DNA of 64,000 nucleotides from Hippasteria phrygiana (GCA_037893225.1 JAZGUH010000199.1:1984001-2048000), one strand, 5' to 3'; numbered from the stretch's first letter, positions 29,100-41,906 are shown. The notes: generated by a model from the letters alone, not told the origin. A program made the numbers and translations.

Positions 29100-29222
29100 G
29101 TGCAATGGAAGGAATATTTTCATAAAGTGAAAGAATGACTGTTCCATTCAACGAGGTGTAGCCGAGTTGAATGGAACAGTCAATCTTTCACCTCATGAAA
29201 ACATTCCTCCCGTTGCACGAAT
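29100..29222. repeat. Foldback repeat
   Basis: Arms GTGCAATGGAAGGAATATTT and AACATTCCTCCCGTTGCAC, inner GACTGTTCCATTCAAC / GTTGAATGGAACAGTC. Confidence 0.75.
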
Positions 29223-30999
29223 TAAAAACGTTCATTATTTGTAAATTGTTTCAAACTTTTATAAAACACCAAAATAGATGCTTGTCATTTTATGAAAAAA
29301 TACTTAGGCTTGCCTCCAATTTTACTTCATTTCCATGGCCATGTAAATTGTACAGTCAATGCGTAACACTGCAATCTCATAGCAATAGCAAAGTTCATGC
29401 TCCGCAATTGATATCAAGGCGTACATGCAATGGAGTGAAACGAATGAAACCAAAATGCAGTGAATAGAACCAAATTGAATGATGGTATGACGTAAATCGT
29501 ACAATAGAATATTTGTCAATGATATGGGCACATATGATTCAATGTAATGTGACTAAATTCCACCAATCAAATGCAAAGATCTATTTCACAAGCGCGAGTG
29601 GAACACAGAATAATGTACCGCACGCATGCGGCCGAGTGGCATACGTACTGCAGAGACACTACATTCTTCGTGTTCCTTACTAACACAACATTTTGCAAAA
29701 CCCCATAAGGATATGCTGTCCGTGCTCTTCAAAAAGTTGATTTTTTTTTGTGTGTCTCCTGGATATTTTCTTGGAACATATTTCATGTTAAGAAAAACCA
29801 AATTTTTCTATTTTAGGCATCGACAACCCTCCAAAAAAGGCTTTTAGTCTTGGTTGCTTTCGTGCATCTGATGTACAAAAGGATATTCCCTGATTATTGT
29901 TCGGCCACAAATAATTTGACATTTGTAAAGTAATGGGAGACTTTTGAGACGCTAGTGGCAGCAGACATACCGGTCCTTTTCCATGGTTCTCACAATTTGT
30001 GCACATGCTCAGAACTAGATGTGCATGCTCAGAACTAGGTGTGCATGCTCAGAACCAGCAAAAAGGACCAGTTCATGTACATGTATGTCTGCTGCACCCA
30101 GTGTCTCCCGGTATTTGATAACTAAATTTGGGAAGATTTTTTTCTGTTCCGTGTCGCATTCAAAAGTGAATAACTTTTGTTTGTATAAAAATATCTGTGT
30201 AAAACTCGAGAAAAGTTGACAAAAATTCACCGTAGGGCATGTGTATCACCCTACCATTCCCCTTCCCCTCCACGACACGATTGTGTGACGTCAGATGAAT
30301 GTCCCAATGAGAATTTAACCAAAGCATTACCTTTCGTTTTTTGCGCGCCATTAGCATCACCGATGTCCATCGTAAAGTTAAGACCAAATGGACTGCAAGT
30401 AAGTACAAGTGTTGTTTTTTTTTCATTCAAAAATACAGTTTTCCTCCATTATTCGTTTGTATCATTATTGAGATAAAGGTGGTGATTTCTGCATAAAAAA
30501 ATGTGTGCTATGATAATACTGGAAATCGAGACTGATATTGTCCCAAGCTAATCTGCTAATCCTGCTCTGACGTGAGATTAATTGCTTTTGTGCCCGTGTT
30601 GGGAGGCAGGAACAGGTGTTTTTGTTGGTAATGGTTGAATGGCACTTCCGTCTAATGACCTTCATTCTTTCAATGAGGTTCGGTCGCACTAGTCACAGAC
30701 AGTTGGGTAACGAATGCAGCATTTGATTGGCCCGTCTCTGTTAGGAGCCCTCTTAATCCGAATCACCGATTTGTGGGTTATCTAAAACGAAAGAACACCA
30801 TTTACAACTGCTACCATGGCTACATGTATTTAATTACTTGCCCCTTAGAAATCTGATATTTTGACTGCCCCAAAAAATATTTCCTTTCCCCCTACTCCCC
30901 CCCCCCCCCCCCCAAAAAAAATTGTACAATCTAGCGCCGCCACTGCTCATACCCCATGTCACGTGCCATGAGCCTTTTGTTTCCTTGCTCTATACAAAT

Positions 31000-31128
31000 A
31001 CCGCCTGGTTGAGATGTCACAATAGTCAAAAGGCATTGTTGGGGAAGGATAAAGGAGCAATGTTTGTGCTTTTTTCCTTTCCACAATGCATTTTGACCAT
31101 TGTGATGTTTCAACCAGGCGGTATTTGC
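31000..31128. repeat. Foldback repeat
   Basis: CAAATACCGCCTGGTTGAGA / TCAACCAGGCGGTATTTG arms with ACAATAGTCAAAAGGCATTG inside. Immediately left of the Tc1 element. Confidence 0.75.
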
Positions 31129-31212
31129 GATAGGCCAAGAAACCTCCCAAATCTAGCCAAATTTTAATTTACCATCAAATTATCCCAACCCATACAAACA
31201 TATGCAGACATA

Positions 31213-32615
31213 CACTCAACCAAAGAAATACGTCCCCGTCTAATATTTTTTGATGTAACTCAAAAAGTATTTTATTGATTTTTGTCATTTAAAAAGTGAT
31301 GAATGCACAGATTTCTTACACAATGAGTGATTACTGTTGGCCAATAGACAGCGTTTTCACTATGAAATCATGCATTTTATGAAATTGCGTGCAAATAAAA
31401 AGTTGCACTTTTCGTCTCATATGCAATGTTGGATTTATGCCTTTTAAAGTTTCTTTCCTGCCTTCAAGACAAGACTCACAATTTGTTATGCAAGTCAATA
31501 ATACTGCTGCACTGTTCGTGTGTTATTACATAATCACACCTAATCAGAAAAGTCGACGTCGGCCGCCTGCATGAGTCGGGTCTGAGAGCACGACGCCCAA
31601 AGAAGAAGCTGAAACTCACAGATCGGCATCATCGTGAACGTATTCGATTTGCAAGACAACATCGGCGATGGAGCAGACGTCGTTGGGCAAACGTCCTCTT
31701 CAGTGACGAGTGCAGGTTTTACTTGAAAAAGGCCGATGGAAGAGTTAGAGTATGGAGAAGAGTGGGGGAACAACTAAATAGAGACTGCCTCCAAGAAGTG
31801 GAGCCCTACCAAGCTGGAAGTGTTATGTTGTTGGGTGGCATCAGCACCGATGGCCCGATGTTCCCATTCCAGGTCGGTTCACAGCCCGACGATATGTTGA
31901 CGAGGTGTTGCAACCACACGTGTTATCGTATGCAGCAGCCATTGGAGACGAGTTTGTCTTTATGGAAGACAATGCAACACCTGCTCAAGTCACCAACCAG
32001 TATCTGGAAGACAACGGGATTGAGCGTATGGAATGGCCAGCAAGATCCCCAGACTGCAATCCTATAGAGAACCTCTGGGATGACATCAAGCAGACACCCA
32101 ACAAGAAAGTGAATGACAACACTTATTTGCAGGAATTGCAGCACATCTTACTACGGGCCTGGGCCAACTTGGATCAGCAGCGCATAAGCAATTTGATAAA
32201 CAGTATGCGCAAGAGGTGTCTTGAGGTGATTGCAGGAGACGGCGGACATACCCATTATTGAACAGTTCTTGCGGATAAGCACAAACATCTTCTTCTTTTT
32301 TACTGGGCCACTTAACTAAAGTTAAGACATGGAGTAATAAATTGTGTTTTAATGACCAGAAAACAATGAGTACTTCTTCCTTCCTGTGTATAAAAGTGAA
32401 CATGCTGACAAAAGTGCAACTTTTTTTCTTGCACGCCAATTTCATAAAATGCATGATTTCATAGTGAAAACGCTGTCTATTGGCCAACAGTAACCACTCA
32501 TTGTGTGAGTAAGAAATCTGTGCATTCATCACTCTTTGAATTACAAAAATCAATAAAATACTTTTTGAGTTACATCAAAAAGTATTAGACGGGGACTTAT
32601 TTCTTTGGTTGAGTG
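31213..32615 (+). mobile_element. Tc1/mariner-type DNA transposon, decayed
   Basis: Ends CACTCAACC...GGTTGAGTG are inverted repeats of about 200 bases, flanked by TA target duplications at 31211-31212 and 32616-32617. The interior encodes DDE transposase pieces: VLFSDECRF near 31693, VFMEDNATPA near 31950 and SPDCNPIENLWDDI near 32050. The two halves are in different frames, with a shift between about 31870 and 31905. The N-terminal DNA-binding part is not readable, so the element cannot move on its own. Confidence 0.9.
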
Positions 32616-32748
32616 TATTATGTCATTGAGCAATCATGGCTGCAGTTTTCACGAACTGTCTTGATAAAACATTTGTGTCTTGTGCAAAAAGCGGACTTAC
32701 GACACAATTATAAGCGTCAGTGTTTTTATTGGTTAACCGGTTCAAGAC

Positions 32749-32821
32749 AAAATGAGTCTTACGTAGGTACATCATTGTCCCAGCTTCCATCAAACAAGCA
32801 GGTGCGGGTTGCAGTGCCGTT
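32749..32821 (-). pseudogene. Truncated copy of CCP3 exon
   Basis: It matches the 3' part of the exon at 17152-17325 (NGTATRTCLFDG, WDNDVPT) and the donor side, but seven bases that include the last Cys codon are missing. It stops abruptly where a palindromic repeat begins at about 32827. Confidence 0.85.
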
Positions 32822-32826
32822 GTATA

Positions 32827-32974
32827 TCGATTATCGGCCAGCGGCACTGCGCGCGCCTCCCTAGCTCGCGGCTCGATATCCAACGGCTATTTGCTGATTG
32901 CTGTCATTATTTCAGCAAACAGCCGTTGGATATCGAGCCCCGAGGCGCGCGCAGGCCGCTGGCCGATAATCGAT
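32827..32974. mobile_element. Palindromic MITE beside the CCP3 fragment
   Basis: Arms TCGATTATCGGCCAGCGGC and GCCGCTGGCCGATAATCGA with inner CTCGATATCCAACGGC. It sits exactly where similarity to the CCP3 exon ends. Confidence 0.75.
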
Positions 32975-35079
32975 CGGAAAACATTGTTCATGTAAAAAAA
33001 TCCGCTCCATTACTTTGTACACAGCTAGTTTGTGCATGCACCGAAGTTGCACGAAAAATTCACTTTTTTCGGGTTTAACTTGAGCATATTCTCATTTTGA
33101 GGGGATCACAAGCTGCATGAATTATTACTCTGCCGGTAAGGTGAGTGTTTGGTTGATATATTCAGGGAAACGGAAGATATCGGATTATATCGGCAAAAAA
33201 CAACACACCGCTGGAAACCCAATACGAGTGTTTCCAGCTCTAAACGGCGAATCTCACGTCATGAGCCTAGAGCTGGAATTTTCAAGCTAGTTCTAGGGGT
33301 AGGTGAGACCAACCTCCGGCTCCTCCCCGAAGAATCTTTGATGTTTTCGTCAGATAATTCTGTTCCTCATTCGTTTTTCAATATACCTTTAGCGAAGTGT
33401 TGGTACTTCGTGTTGACCTTGCAGGTGTCAACGGTTTAATACACACAAATGTGCTTGAAAAACAAAACATTGAAACAAAGGTGGATAACTGGATATTATT
33501 AAAACAGTGCATTTTTGCCCGGGTTCACAAGATAAACTAAAAACACGATTGTCTCTGTCTCCGTGGTCATATGCTTGCTGACAACATTAACACAATTTGA
33601 AACGACGTCAGGATACCGTTCGCACGTCCGGCGCGCCAGACTACAGTGACATGCCATGGTTTTATGAGTTTCTGATTGGACCGCGCTTCACGCACGTGAC
33701 GCCTTCTTTCGACTGCGCACACTCCGTGCTGGTTCATTGCAGCGGCATGCACGGTGTTTTGATAGGCTTTTTTCCCCAGTTTTATGGTTACAAATCATTT
33801 AATCGAATAGGAAGTGCAAGTTCCCTCTGAAATTGATCTTTAGATAAAAGACCTTTAGATGAATTAAACTGCTGCAAACTGCTAACTGACTTGAGTGACC
33901 TAAATTATGCAATATAATTAAGCTGGCCCGGCGATTCTAACTTAACCAAGTTCTTTCCAGAAAGAACCTGCTTAAGTTCGAAACGTTAGGCCGGCTAATT
34001 TTGTTCATCTGTAATTTTATAGGGACTACAATCTTTTCGAAAAGGCACAAAAAATATGACACTTCAACCAGTATATCTTCTCTGCTCCTTGAACTATTGC
34101 GTGTAGGCCTACTGTTGTAACGTTAAAGTGACACAGTGCCTTTGGCACAAAGCGTTCGTTCTAAAATTGCTATGCCATTGGAAAGACCATTCAAATTTTA
34201 TATAATAATGTAGGCCGACACGACTATCCCTTGAAAATGCGCCAAGTCTGCAACCATTGACGAAAATAATTTCGGGGACGCCAGTTTGGTTCGGAAACGG
34301 TCGGACCTAGGCTACACTATAGGCTAGGTGTGGCGCCAATCTGAATGACCGGAAATCAATGCTTCTTCTTTTCCCACATTTCTCCGTAAATGTTACACAT
34401 TGTGGTAGAATATTTACACATACCTTCAAGTTGGAAACAGGTAAGATAACTAACCAAAGAGATTAAATTATGTAGATTTCAGGGCAGCGGCGTAGCTACT
34501 GGGGCGTAACCCCCCCCCCCCCCCCCAACAAAATCGTCACCCCTCAGTCTCCCCTCCCCACTGTAAATTTCTCAAATGCAGACAATAATAGTATTATTAA
34601 GAAAAAATACCGTCACCCCCCCCCACCCCCCCTACTCGCTCCCCTAGGCCCTATGGAGAGAGCCCTGGCTACGCCATTTGTTCAGAGTAATGCCCTTGAA
34701 ATTAGACCCATTAAAAGCTACCGGTAACTCACTTGAGTATTAATTGGTGCCTCGTGCACCAAAACATGATAAACATATAGGTAAGGGTGAGAGCATGAGG
34801 GTTGGGGTTTAGGATAGAGTTAGGATTAGGGTTGAGATAGTGTTGGGGTTTGGACAATGTTTACGGTTACGTCCGAATTGCAATTTATAAATACAATTGT
34901 AAAAACCACAATGTTCTTGCAATGCACCATGGGTATACAAAAAGTCGGATATTCATGGGAGTCAGATTTTCATATATGACACTAGCCTCTGCACATAGCG
35001 GGAAGACGGCGTTTGTCATTAAAATAATCGACTCTTCGAATGAAGTTTTCCAAAGACATTGCAAACTGAAGCAACTTAC

Positions 35080-35286
35080 GACTGAGGCAGTGCGGTGGGC
35101 CGTTTTCCCACTGCCCATTGGACATACACGTCGACTCCTCGTACCCTATTAACTCGTAGTCTAAACTACAGCTGAAGTGGACGATCGTACCGAATCCCCC
35201 TGGCACTGAGGAACCCTGGGGTGGAGTCAGCCACATGATTCCGTTGCTAGGGGAGTCCAGTGGTAGCTGGCACGACCAAGCTTGAC
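35080..35286 (-). pseudogene. Copy B CCP1 exon, sequence intact
   Basis: It encodes the same residues as 21435-21641. Only two base differences were seen across 207, both synonymous (AAT/AAC and TCG/TCC). The splice sites are kept. Confidence 0.9.
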
Positions 35287-35791
35287 CTTAAAGAAAAACG
35301 CGGGGAAAATCGTATAAACGATTAACTGAAAACAACATGCGTTCATTAGTACACGCGCATCAAATTGAATTGTACATTTCAGTTTAGTAATATAGCAGTA
35401 TAGGATTAAGCCTATGTGATCTGCTCTGGCAAAACCCGACGCTTCTCGGCATTTCCCATTACGCGGTATGGGCTCGCATAACGTAAAAAAATGGCATCAG
35501 TGATACCAAAACCCCAATATTGAAATTTCACCCCATGTTTGGGTTTTGCTAGAGCTGGTCACAAATTTCAATTGGGGTTTTGGTATCTTGCCATATTTTT
35601 AACGTTGCGGGCCCATACCGCTCAATGGGAAATGCCGAGAAGCGTCGGGTTTTGCCAGAGCCGGTCACATAACTATTTGAGGACCAGTTGTAAGTGATAT
35701 TTTAGATATGAATACCTTTTGAGGGGAAATGTTCGGGTTTTTTAATGGGTTGGCTACTAATTAAAATAATGTTCATCATACCATTACTTAC

Positions 35792-35925
35792 TTATATTAA
35801 CACAACTGAGCCCGCATCTGCCGTCACACACACACACTGCTCAACGTCATCACAGTCGGCGTTGTTTTGGCAGACCGCTTTACAGACGTGACGCAGTGAG
35901 TAGTACTGGTCTCGTTCTGGGCATT
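35792..35925 (-). pseudogene. Copy B WAP exon with 2-bp frameshift
   Basis: It is identical in layout to the copy A exon, but the CA run (13 versus 11 bases) is longer by one dinucleotide. After VEQCVC the reading changes to VTADAGSVVLI, removing the last two cysteines and shifting the frame into the next exon. One more change is Gly to Asp (DCDDVEQ). Confidence 0.9.
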
Positions 35926-36069
35926 CTACAAAAAAAAACGACCAAACAGCGATGACTAAATGGATGAAGTTGCAGGTGTTGAAAAATAACAATATTTTTC
36001 AAGTTTCAAGTTTGGTTAATTTCATTTTCAAACCTCACAAAAAATCCAACCGTCAAACAAACCACAAGG

Positions 36070-36208
36070 GAAACGGACTAGCGCCCCCAACAAAAACATT
36101 GACAATTTGAGAGACGGCCAACACAGGGCAATATAGCTCGGTTGGTATAGAGCGGTCGCAGGTTCAAATCCCGCTTCTGTCAGTTTTCTTTGTTCGCTTT
36201 GAAAAGTA
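36070..36208 (+). mobile_element. tRNA-derived SINE fragment (copy B)
   Basis: It is the counterpart of 22460-22626 with a deletion between box A and box B (TATAGCTCGGTTGG, then GGTTCAAATCCC). Confidence 0.75.
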
Positions 36209-37020
36209 CAAAAATATCCAACTATAAAAGAAGAAAATTATTTTGTCTTGAGTGAGAGAGATCTAAAATGGGACATGTGACGATGCCCCTAACAGTGGGG
36301 TAAATTAATAGCAGAGTGGAAATCAATACCATTTTTAGAATCAAGCTTGAGGAATTTGGAATGGACAAACAAATGAATAAGGACATATACAATCCTTTGA
36401 AAACATTAAGCAAAAGTGTTTACACGAGGCATTTCTGATTCTACTATTGCACCGAAAACAAGGCCAGAAAATTTCTTGTCAAGTTGACCAGATTGCATCT
36501 TGTCATACGTTATTGACACGACATTCGAGTCATACTGACAAGATTGCAAGAAGTTAACAGAAATATTTCATTTGACAAGAAAACGCCGTCGTGTCTTTGT
36601 GCATGATGCGCCCCTTCTGTTACCGGTATGTGACAATGACAATTGTAACCACGGGTTAAATGTGGTCAGCGGGCAGAGACACCGTAAATCACCTGGTAAA
36701 AGCATAAACATTGAAGGTATGATTGCTTCTAGCTTTTATGTTATTTTTGAAAAGATTTCCATGAAGATTCCTTCGCGTCCTCGCCCATTCGAATCAAAGA
36801 ATGTCCACCCGTTTTGAGTCGTTTCTCCAACTTAAACTATTTCAAGGGAACAAAAAGTGTCCATTTTTAATAATGCTTTGAGCTAGGTATGAGATGAATT
36901 AAATGAATTAAGTTAACTGTACATTCTTGGAAAAGAATCGATACTTTTCTGAATAGAGTGACGTCACGAGAGTAGTTTAATGCTACTGAAACGCCTACCG
37001 GAAGTAGTCTCACAAGGCTA

Positions 37021-37135
37021 TAGAGTACCGAAGTGATGACATCAATCAATGCTATGTTTGGAACCAGAATACATTCTAAACTGCATGTGTTTGGAACCAT
37101 TGCCGCGGCAACGGACGTCAGACTTCGGTACTCTA
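37021..37135. mobile_element. MITE, TAGAGTACCGAAGTGATGAC family
   Basis: Ends TAGAGTACCGAAGTGATGAC and CAGACTTCGGTACTCTA, with an internal deletion relative to the 47163 copy. It is part of the block unique to copy B. Confidence 0.75.
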
Positions 37136-37547
37136 TTGGGCTTGGTATAAAATGAGATTACGTGAAAACTAAAATATCGAACGTCAACACTCTAACCACG
37201 TTTAGTATTTTAACATTATTTACAAAATGATAGCAAAAAAGTGTTTAGGAAAGTGTTTATAATTGCTGAACAGTTTTTGCAGTGTGGTGGTTACCACGGT
37301 AAATCCATTGTAAAACCATGTTAAAACCATGACCCGTGTTACTACCATGACATTACCTTGGTACTGTTACCATGATATTACTGTATAGTTACCATGGTTA
37401 AATGGTGGTTACCATGGTAAATCCATGGTAATACCGTGGCCAATTTACCATGGATTTTGCACCATTTACCACGGTTTTACCATGGTCCTTTTTTCATAAG
37501 GGTGTAGGCAGGGATGAGTACATTTACAAAAGTTAATAATATAGAAC

Positions 37548-37650
37548 CTTCCTCAGCCGAATCCTGGTCACATAACACCGTCCCCCAACAATGCAGTAAA
37601 ACGGACACTGCGAACACCAGGAGAACCGTCCCCGAAAAAGGTCCTGCCAT
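37548..37650 (-). pseudogene. Copy B signal-peptide exon
   Basis: MAGPFSGTVLLVFAVSVLL with the same tail as copy A; one residue is changed (F4P). The donor is G|GTTCTA instead of G|GTGCTA. Confidence 0.8.
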
Positions 37651-39130
37651 GTTCCTCAAGACCAACCAGCCTTTGCAGTCATGTAGGCAGAAGTTACATT
37701 CTTTTCCCCGTACTTTTCATTTTTATTCAGAAATGTCTTATTGATAGGTGATTGATAAAGGAATGTGGTTGTCACAACATTTGTATTATGAATAAAATCA
37801 AACCGGGCGTGTTTTTGTTTGGGACGCTGTCCGGTATTTATTTCAGGGATAATGCAGAAAAATATGCAACACAACTGGAGGAATGTTTTGTTGACGAAAG
37901 AAACTTGTAACAAAACGTGGGAATCCGAACCTTTGACCGACAGAGTAGGCCTAAATGACAGGGCCGTCTCGTTAAAATCCCCCATTTATACTCTGAGAAC
38001 CACTCTTTCGAACTTATTTTTACATGTGGTTCGAACAACAGTTCAATTTCCCGCTATGCAAAGTCTCAATTTTGATACTCGCAAGCCGGCATATGCAGTG
38101 ATGCCATTTCTAGTTTCGGCAAACAAAAAAATCAGCATGAATGAATTTTTTTTTTTTCCTCAGGTCATTTTCTATGTAAATTGAGGGCGATCTTTGAAAC
38201 ATTACCAGAAATTATAAATTCCATGTTCTGATCAACATTGACACTTTCTTCATAGGTAAATTGGGGGCGCTCTTCTCATTTCTGGCTTATTCTTTGACTT
38301 AATAGGTAGCGCATTTCACTACATGTAGGCCTACTACTTGCTGAGCAAGTGAAAATAACTATGCCTATAATCAGATAATGGCGAAAACTTTCTTGCATTG
38401 ACGATTATTTAGTAATGATTTTTGTTTGGGCATGGCCCCTCTGCCCCTCCCCTCCCCCATCCGTCAGCAGGGGCGGATCCGGGGGGGGGGGGGGCAAAGG
38501 GGGGCCATTCCCCCCCCCAAAAAAAAAAACAATTAAATTTTATTTCAAACTGACGTCGCAAAAAGGCAGCCACTGTTAAATAAAACAAAGTAAAAAAAAA
38601 AGGAAGCAAAAACCCTTTGTTTTATCTGTGATTTGTGCACGTTTTTTTTTTTTTATTCCCTTTTTCGGGGGAAAGTTTTTTTTGCCCACCCCCCCCCCCC
38701 CAAAAAAAATTGTGTTCTGTTCTGGATCTGCCCTTGTCCGTCAGTGGAATAAATAATGTTTTTCCGACATGAAAAAATACATAGGCCTAAATGCGAAAAA
38801 TTAATGTGGCTCTGATTCAAGTATATAAGGCTTACAATAATTGCATTCAAAATTGCAGTTGTTGAATCGCAGACATTCACTCTCTATATGCATTCGATTT
38901 TCCAGAGGGAGTAAGTTTCATATGATTACTCAATGCTCACTTGACGTTCGAGATTGGCCTACCAGTAATTTCACCGAACTCATAGCTGAACAGATTACGT
39001 GACAGTCTCTATGGGGGAAATCCCCTGCCCCCCCCCCCCCCCCCCCGAAAAAGTCTACTTTCGCCGCCAGCTGTGCTTCCAGTTATAACGCACAGCGGAG
39101 CCAAAGGTCAAGTTTTATGTTCGTAAAAAC

Positions 39131-39529
39131 GCAGGTTCGAATCCCGCTCCTGCCAGTTTCTTTGTTCACTTTGAAAATGTATTCAAATTTACCTAGTCAG
39201 TTTCCCTTGTGGATTGTTTGACGAATTATAATTTAAAAAGTCGTATCCTCATTGAGTGATCCCCACAATGTCGCTTCCCAGGTTGTATCGTAAAATTGGG
39301 TGTGATCCCTGGGTATACGGCATTCTGGGTTAATGACTTATGACTGGCGCCCACCCGAACAAAGATACTGACAATTTGGCAGACCGCACAAGATATCTCA
39401 GTTGGTTGAGCGCCAGAACGGTAACCCGGAGGTCGCAGGTTCGAATCCCGCTCCTGCCAGTTTCTTTGTTCACTTTGAAAATGTATTCAATTTTACCTAG
39501 TCAGTTTTCCTTGTGGATTGTTTAACGAA
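39131..39529 (+). mobile_element. SINE insertion specific to copy B
   Basis: A tail piece followed by a full SINE, flanked by near-identical 11-base repeats TTCGTAAAAAC (39120-39130) and TTCTTAAAAAC (39530-39540). Copy A near 25420 has one TTCTTAAAAAC and no insert, so this is a filled site facing an empty site. Confidence 0.85.
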
Positions 39530-40811
39530 TTCTTAAAAACATGATCAGGTTACAGAAAATCATGTTTCAATTCTGTAGGGGTTTCGATTGAACCTAGTGC
39601 GCCGTGCACACTATAAATATTGCAAAAGGAAGCTTTATTGAAAGTGAAAGTAAGTACCTCGTGAAAGTAATGGCGTATATAGTTTTACGAAAACGTACGT
39701 GTAGTAGAAGGCCTTGATATACACAAAGCTTTAATATGAAGACATGTCTGTTCCGTCGCTTATTTATGCTTAGCACATATTCTATCCATTACACGCGAAT
39801 GCGAAGCGAATTTGACGTACGTCATGAAACGGCCGCGGCGAAGATTCGCACAAGTTGAAATATGTACAACAGTTTTGCGAATTCGCAGCGCGAATATTTG
39901 GCGTTGACGTCATAGATTCGCTTCGCATTCGTATTCGCGTGAAGTGTGAACCGGTCTTTCGGTACGTTAGCATAAATATTTGTTTCTGCTAAGCAAAGCT
40001 TTTCTCCAAACCGTTTAGCAGTTAATAGCTCTGTGGAGCTAGGCTATGGTGTCACGATTTACATAAAGTCAAGGATTCGGTGGTCGAAACAGCCAGAGAT
40101 CATGGCTACTCTTTACTTTAGCCCGGATAAACCATGGATAAACATGGTCCCTTGTGCTTGCCGGAAGCGCCTTTCCGCTCGTCCGGTGGAGAGTTCCCGC
40201 AGGGTTTCAGTGGGAATTTCCCCCCCAAAAAAAACTTGAAATAGTATCATCCCCGTATACGCGGTAAAACCGTGTGGATACAACCACTTTCATCCGGCTG
40301 AAAGGCTATTCATAAATTTCCCCCTACTGGGTTTCAGAGAATGGGACACCAACGGGGTAAGAAGGGGCTTCTGGTTCGGTCATCTGCGGTCATAGAGGAC
40401 CGGGGATCGTGCAGAGATCTCAGGGACAAGAGGAAATCCTGTAGTGACGTCTCGGCTCAGTTTCTCATCTTTCACAACTTTTCTCAAAGCAGAGGGGGCT
40501 CCTTGTCCCCATGGAATGGTGGCTTTTGAGTGTAACCACAAGAGGGCACCCATAGGAGTAGCAAGGTCATTTTTATTAGGGCGGGGGTAAACGTGAAAAA
40601 GGGCACCCGATATATCCATGCTGAGAGGTAGACAGGATTTGTTTACAGATCAAAAAGGGATAATTTTCCTGCTGTTTAAAGTGGACATTTTACGGAAAAT
40701 AGTACAAATAAAATATGCTTGTATAAAACACCCTGTATATAGTGTATAAGATCTGAATGGCCCATACCACTATTCATCTGGGCGTGTCAGAGCCATAGAT
40801 AGATAGATAAA

Positions 40812-40958
40812 GGGCCTGTTTGTTTCACACAAATCCGGATCGCGATCAGTGATCTGTACGTTAGTTCACACACCAGATTCCGCCTAATGGATGGAGGAAA
40901 CTAGCGGCTGGATCACTGATCGCGATCCGGTCCGGATTCGTGTGAAACAAACAGGCCC
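40812..40958. mobile_element. Palindromic MITE, GGGCCTGTTTGTTTCACAC family, copy 2
   Basis: It has near-perfect arms, with AAA on both sides as a possible short target duplication. Confidence 0.8.
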
Positions 40959-41906
40959 AAAGTTGCCTCGGTGACATGATTGGTCCCAAATGTTGGACCA
41001 AACATGGCGGATTATGCATTAGTGCGCCCATAGACAATAACCGTGCACGCTCTACTGTGCACGTAATGAGCGGCCATCTATTATGTCTCAATGTTCCGCG
41101 AAGCACGCCGTTGTCTTTGGGACTCTATGAGTGAGGCGAACGCTCACAATTCTTGGACTTGACAAAATTAGAAAATAAAGCCGCTATACAAATGCATTGT
41201 GACACAACAGGGAATGCTTCTTACCATACCACACACATACCTTTCCTGCACTTCTTGTACCATAGAGATATTCAAATACGTAGACTTATCTCAGTCCTCC
41301 CTCCCCAGCATAACTTTTGTATGTGCGGTGATTTACTGATTGTGAAAGATTTTGTTTTTTGTTGAAAGGAAAATAAGGTTCGCAAACCATGCTAAATATA
41401 TTTCCCACTGTGCTTTGGCTTTACCAGCACGGGTTGCCTGAACATGCCTCTACCCTCTTCCAAACCAAATTAAATTAACTTAAGGGTGAACAATTTTACA
41501 AGCGGCTCGCCATACCCTAAAAAATCTATTTTTGAAACTAACCATCAGAGGATCAATGGGTTAACTCATTCTATATTAAAGATCGATGTGGCGATTTCTT
41601 TGGGGAAGTTCGAAGAATTACAGAGTATATAGGTCCATAGAGTTGAATTACAAAGAAAATACATTTGGAAACCGATAATTCAGCTCTAGCTCTTTTCGTA
41701 TTCGGCTCAATTTCTTTTCCTTTTTTGAAGAATCACTAAATTGACTTTAAAAAGAGGTTAGTGGTAGTGTAGGTGGAATTCGGACCTTTAACTTGGGAAG
41801 AGGAGCCTTTCCTGCGAGGTACGCGTAAGCTAGGCTTCCCCTTTCTCCAAGATACAACTCCGGAAGCCGCTGTTCTAAAACCATAGGCTGCGAATCCCAA
41901 ACCATG

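Larger units (their letters stand above)
27306..31212. other. Gene-free stretch right of the orphan protease exon
   Basis: Only repeats are recognised: a MITE at 27987, foldbacks at 29100 and 31000, tandem CATGCTCAGAACTAG units near 30006-30056 and a C run near 30898. If the duplication model holds, this is the 3' flank of the lost factor B-like copy. Confidence 0.6.
32749..37650 (-). pseudogene. Second copy (B) of the 5' end of the multidomain inhibitor-like gene, broken
   Basis: Four pieces occur in the same order and strand as in copy A: signal peptide, WAP, CCP1 and a truncated CCP3. The WAP exon has a 2-base insertion, CCP3 lacks its 3' seven coding bases and its first half, and nothing resembling CCP2 or later exons follows. 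It can therefore not make the full protein. Splicing of its exons to the copy A exons further left is formally possible, but the WAP frameshift would break the frame. Confidence 0.85.
33336..40282. repeat. Segmental duplication, copy B
   Basis: Same orientation as copy A, with about 1% difference in the CCP exon and more in the flanks. Copy-specific changes include a 0.4-kb SINE insertion at 39131-39529 and a different block at about 36440-37200. The CCP3 fragment at 32749 suggests the duplication once extended further left. Confidence 0.9.

Noticed and set aside
32086..32553. 155-residue minus-strand frame
   Set aside because: It is antisense to the Tc1 transposase and its terminal repeat.
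36572..36817. Basic protein frame MTRKRRRVFVHDAPLLLP on the plus strand in copy B
   Set aside because: It lies in sequence unique to copy B, next to MITEs, with no recognised domain or splice chain.
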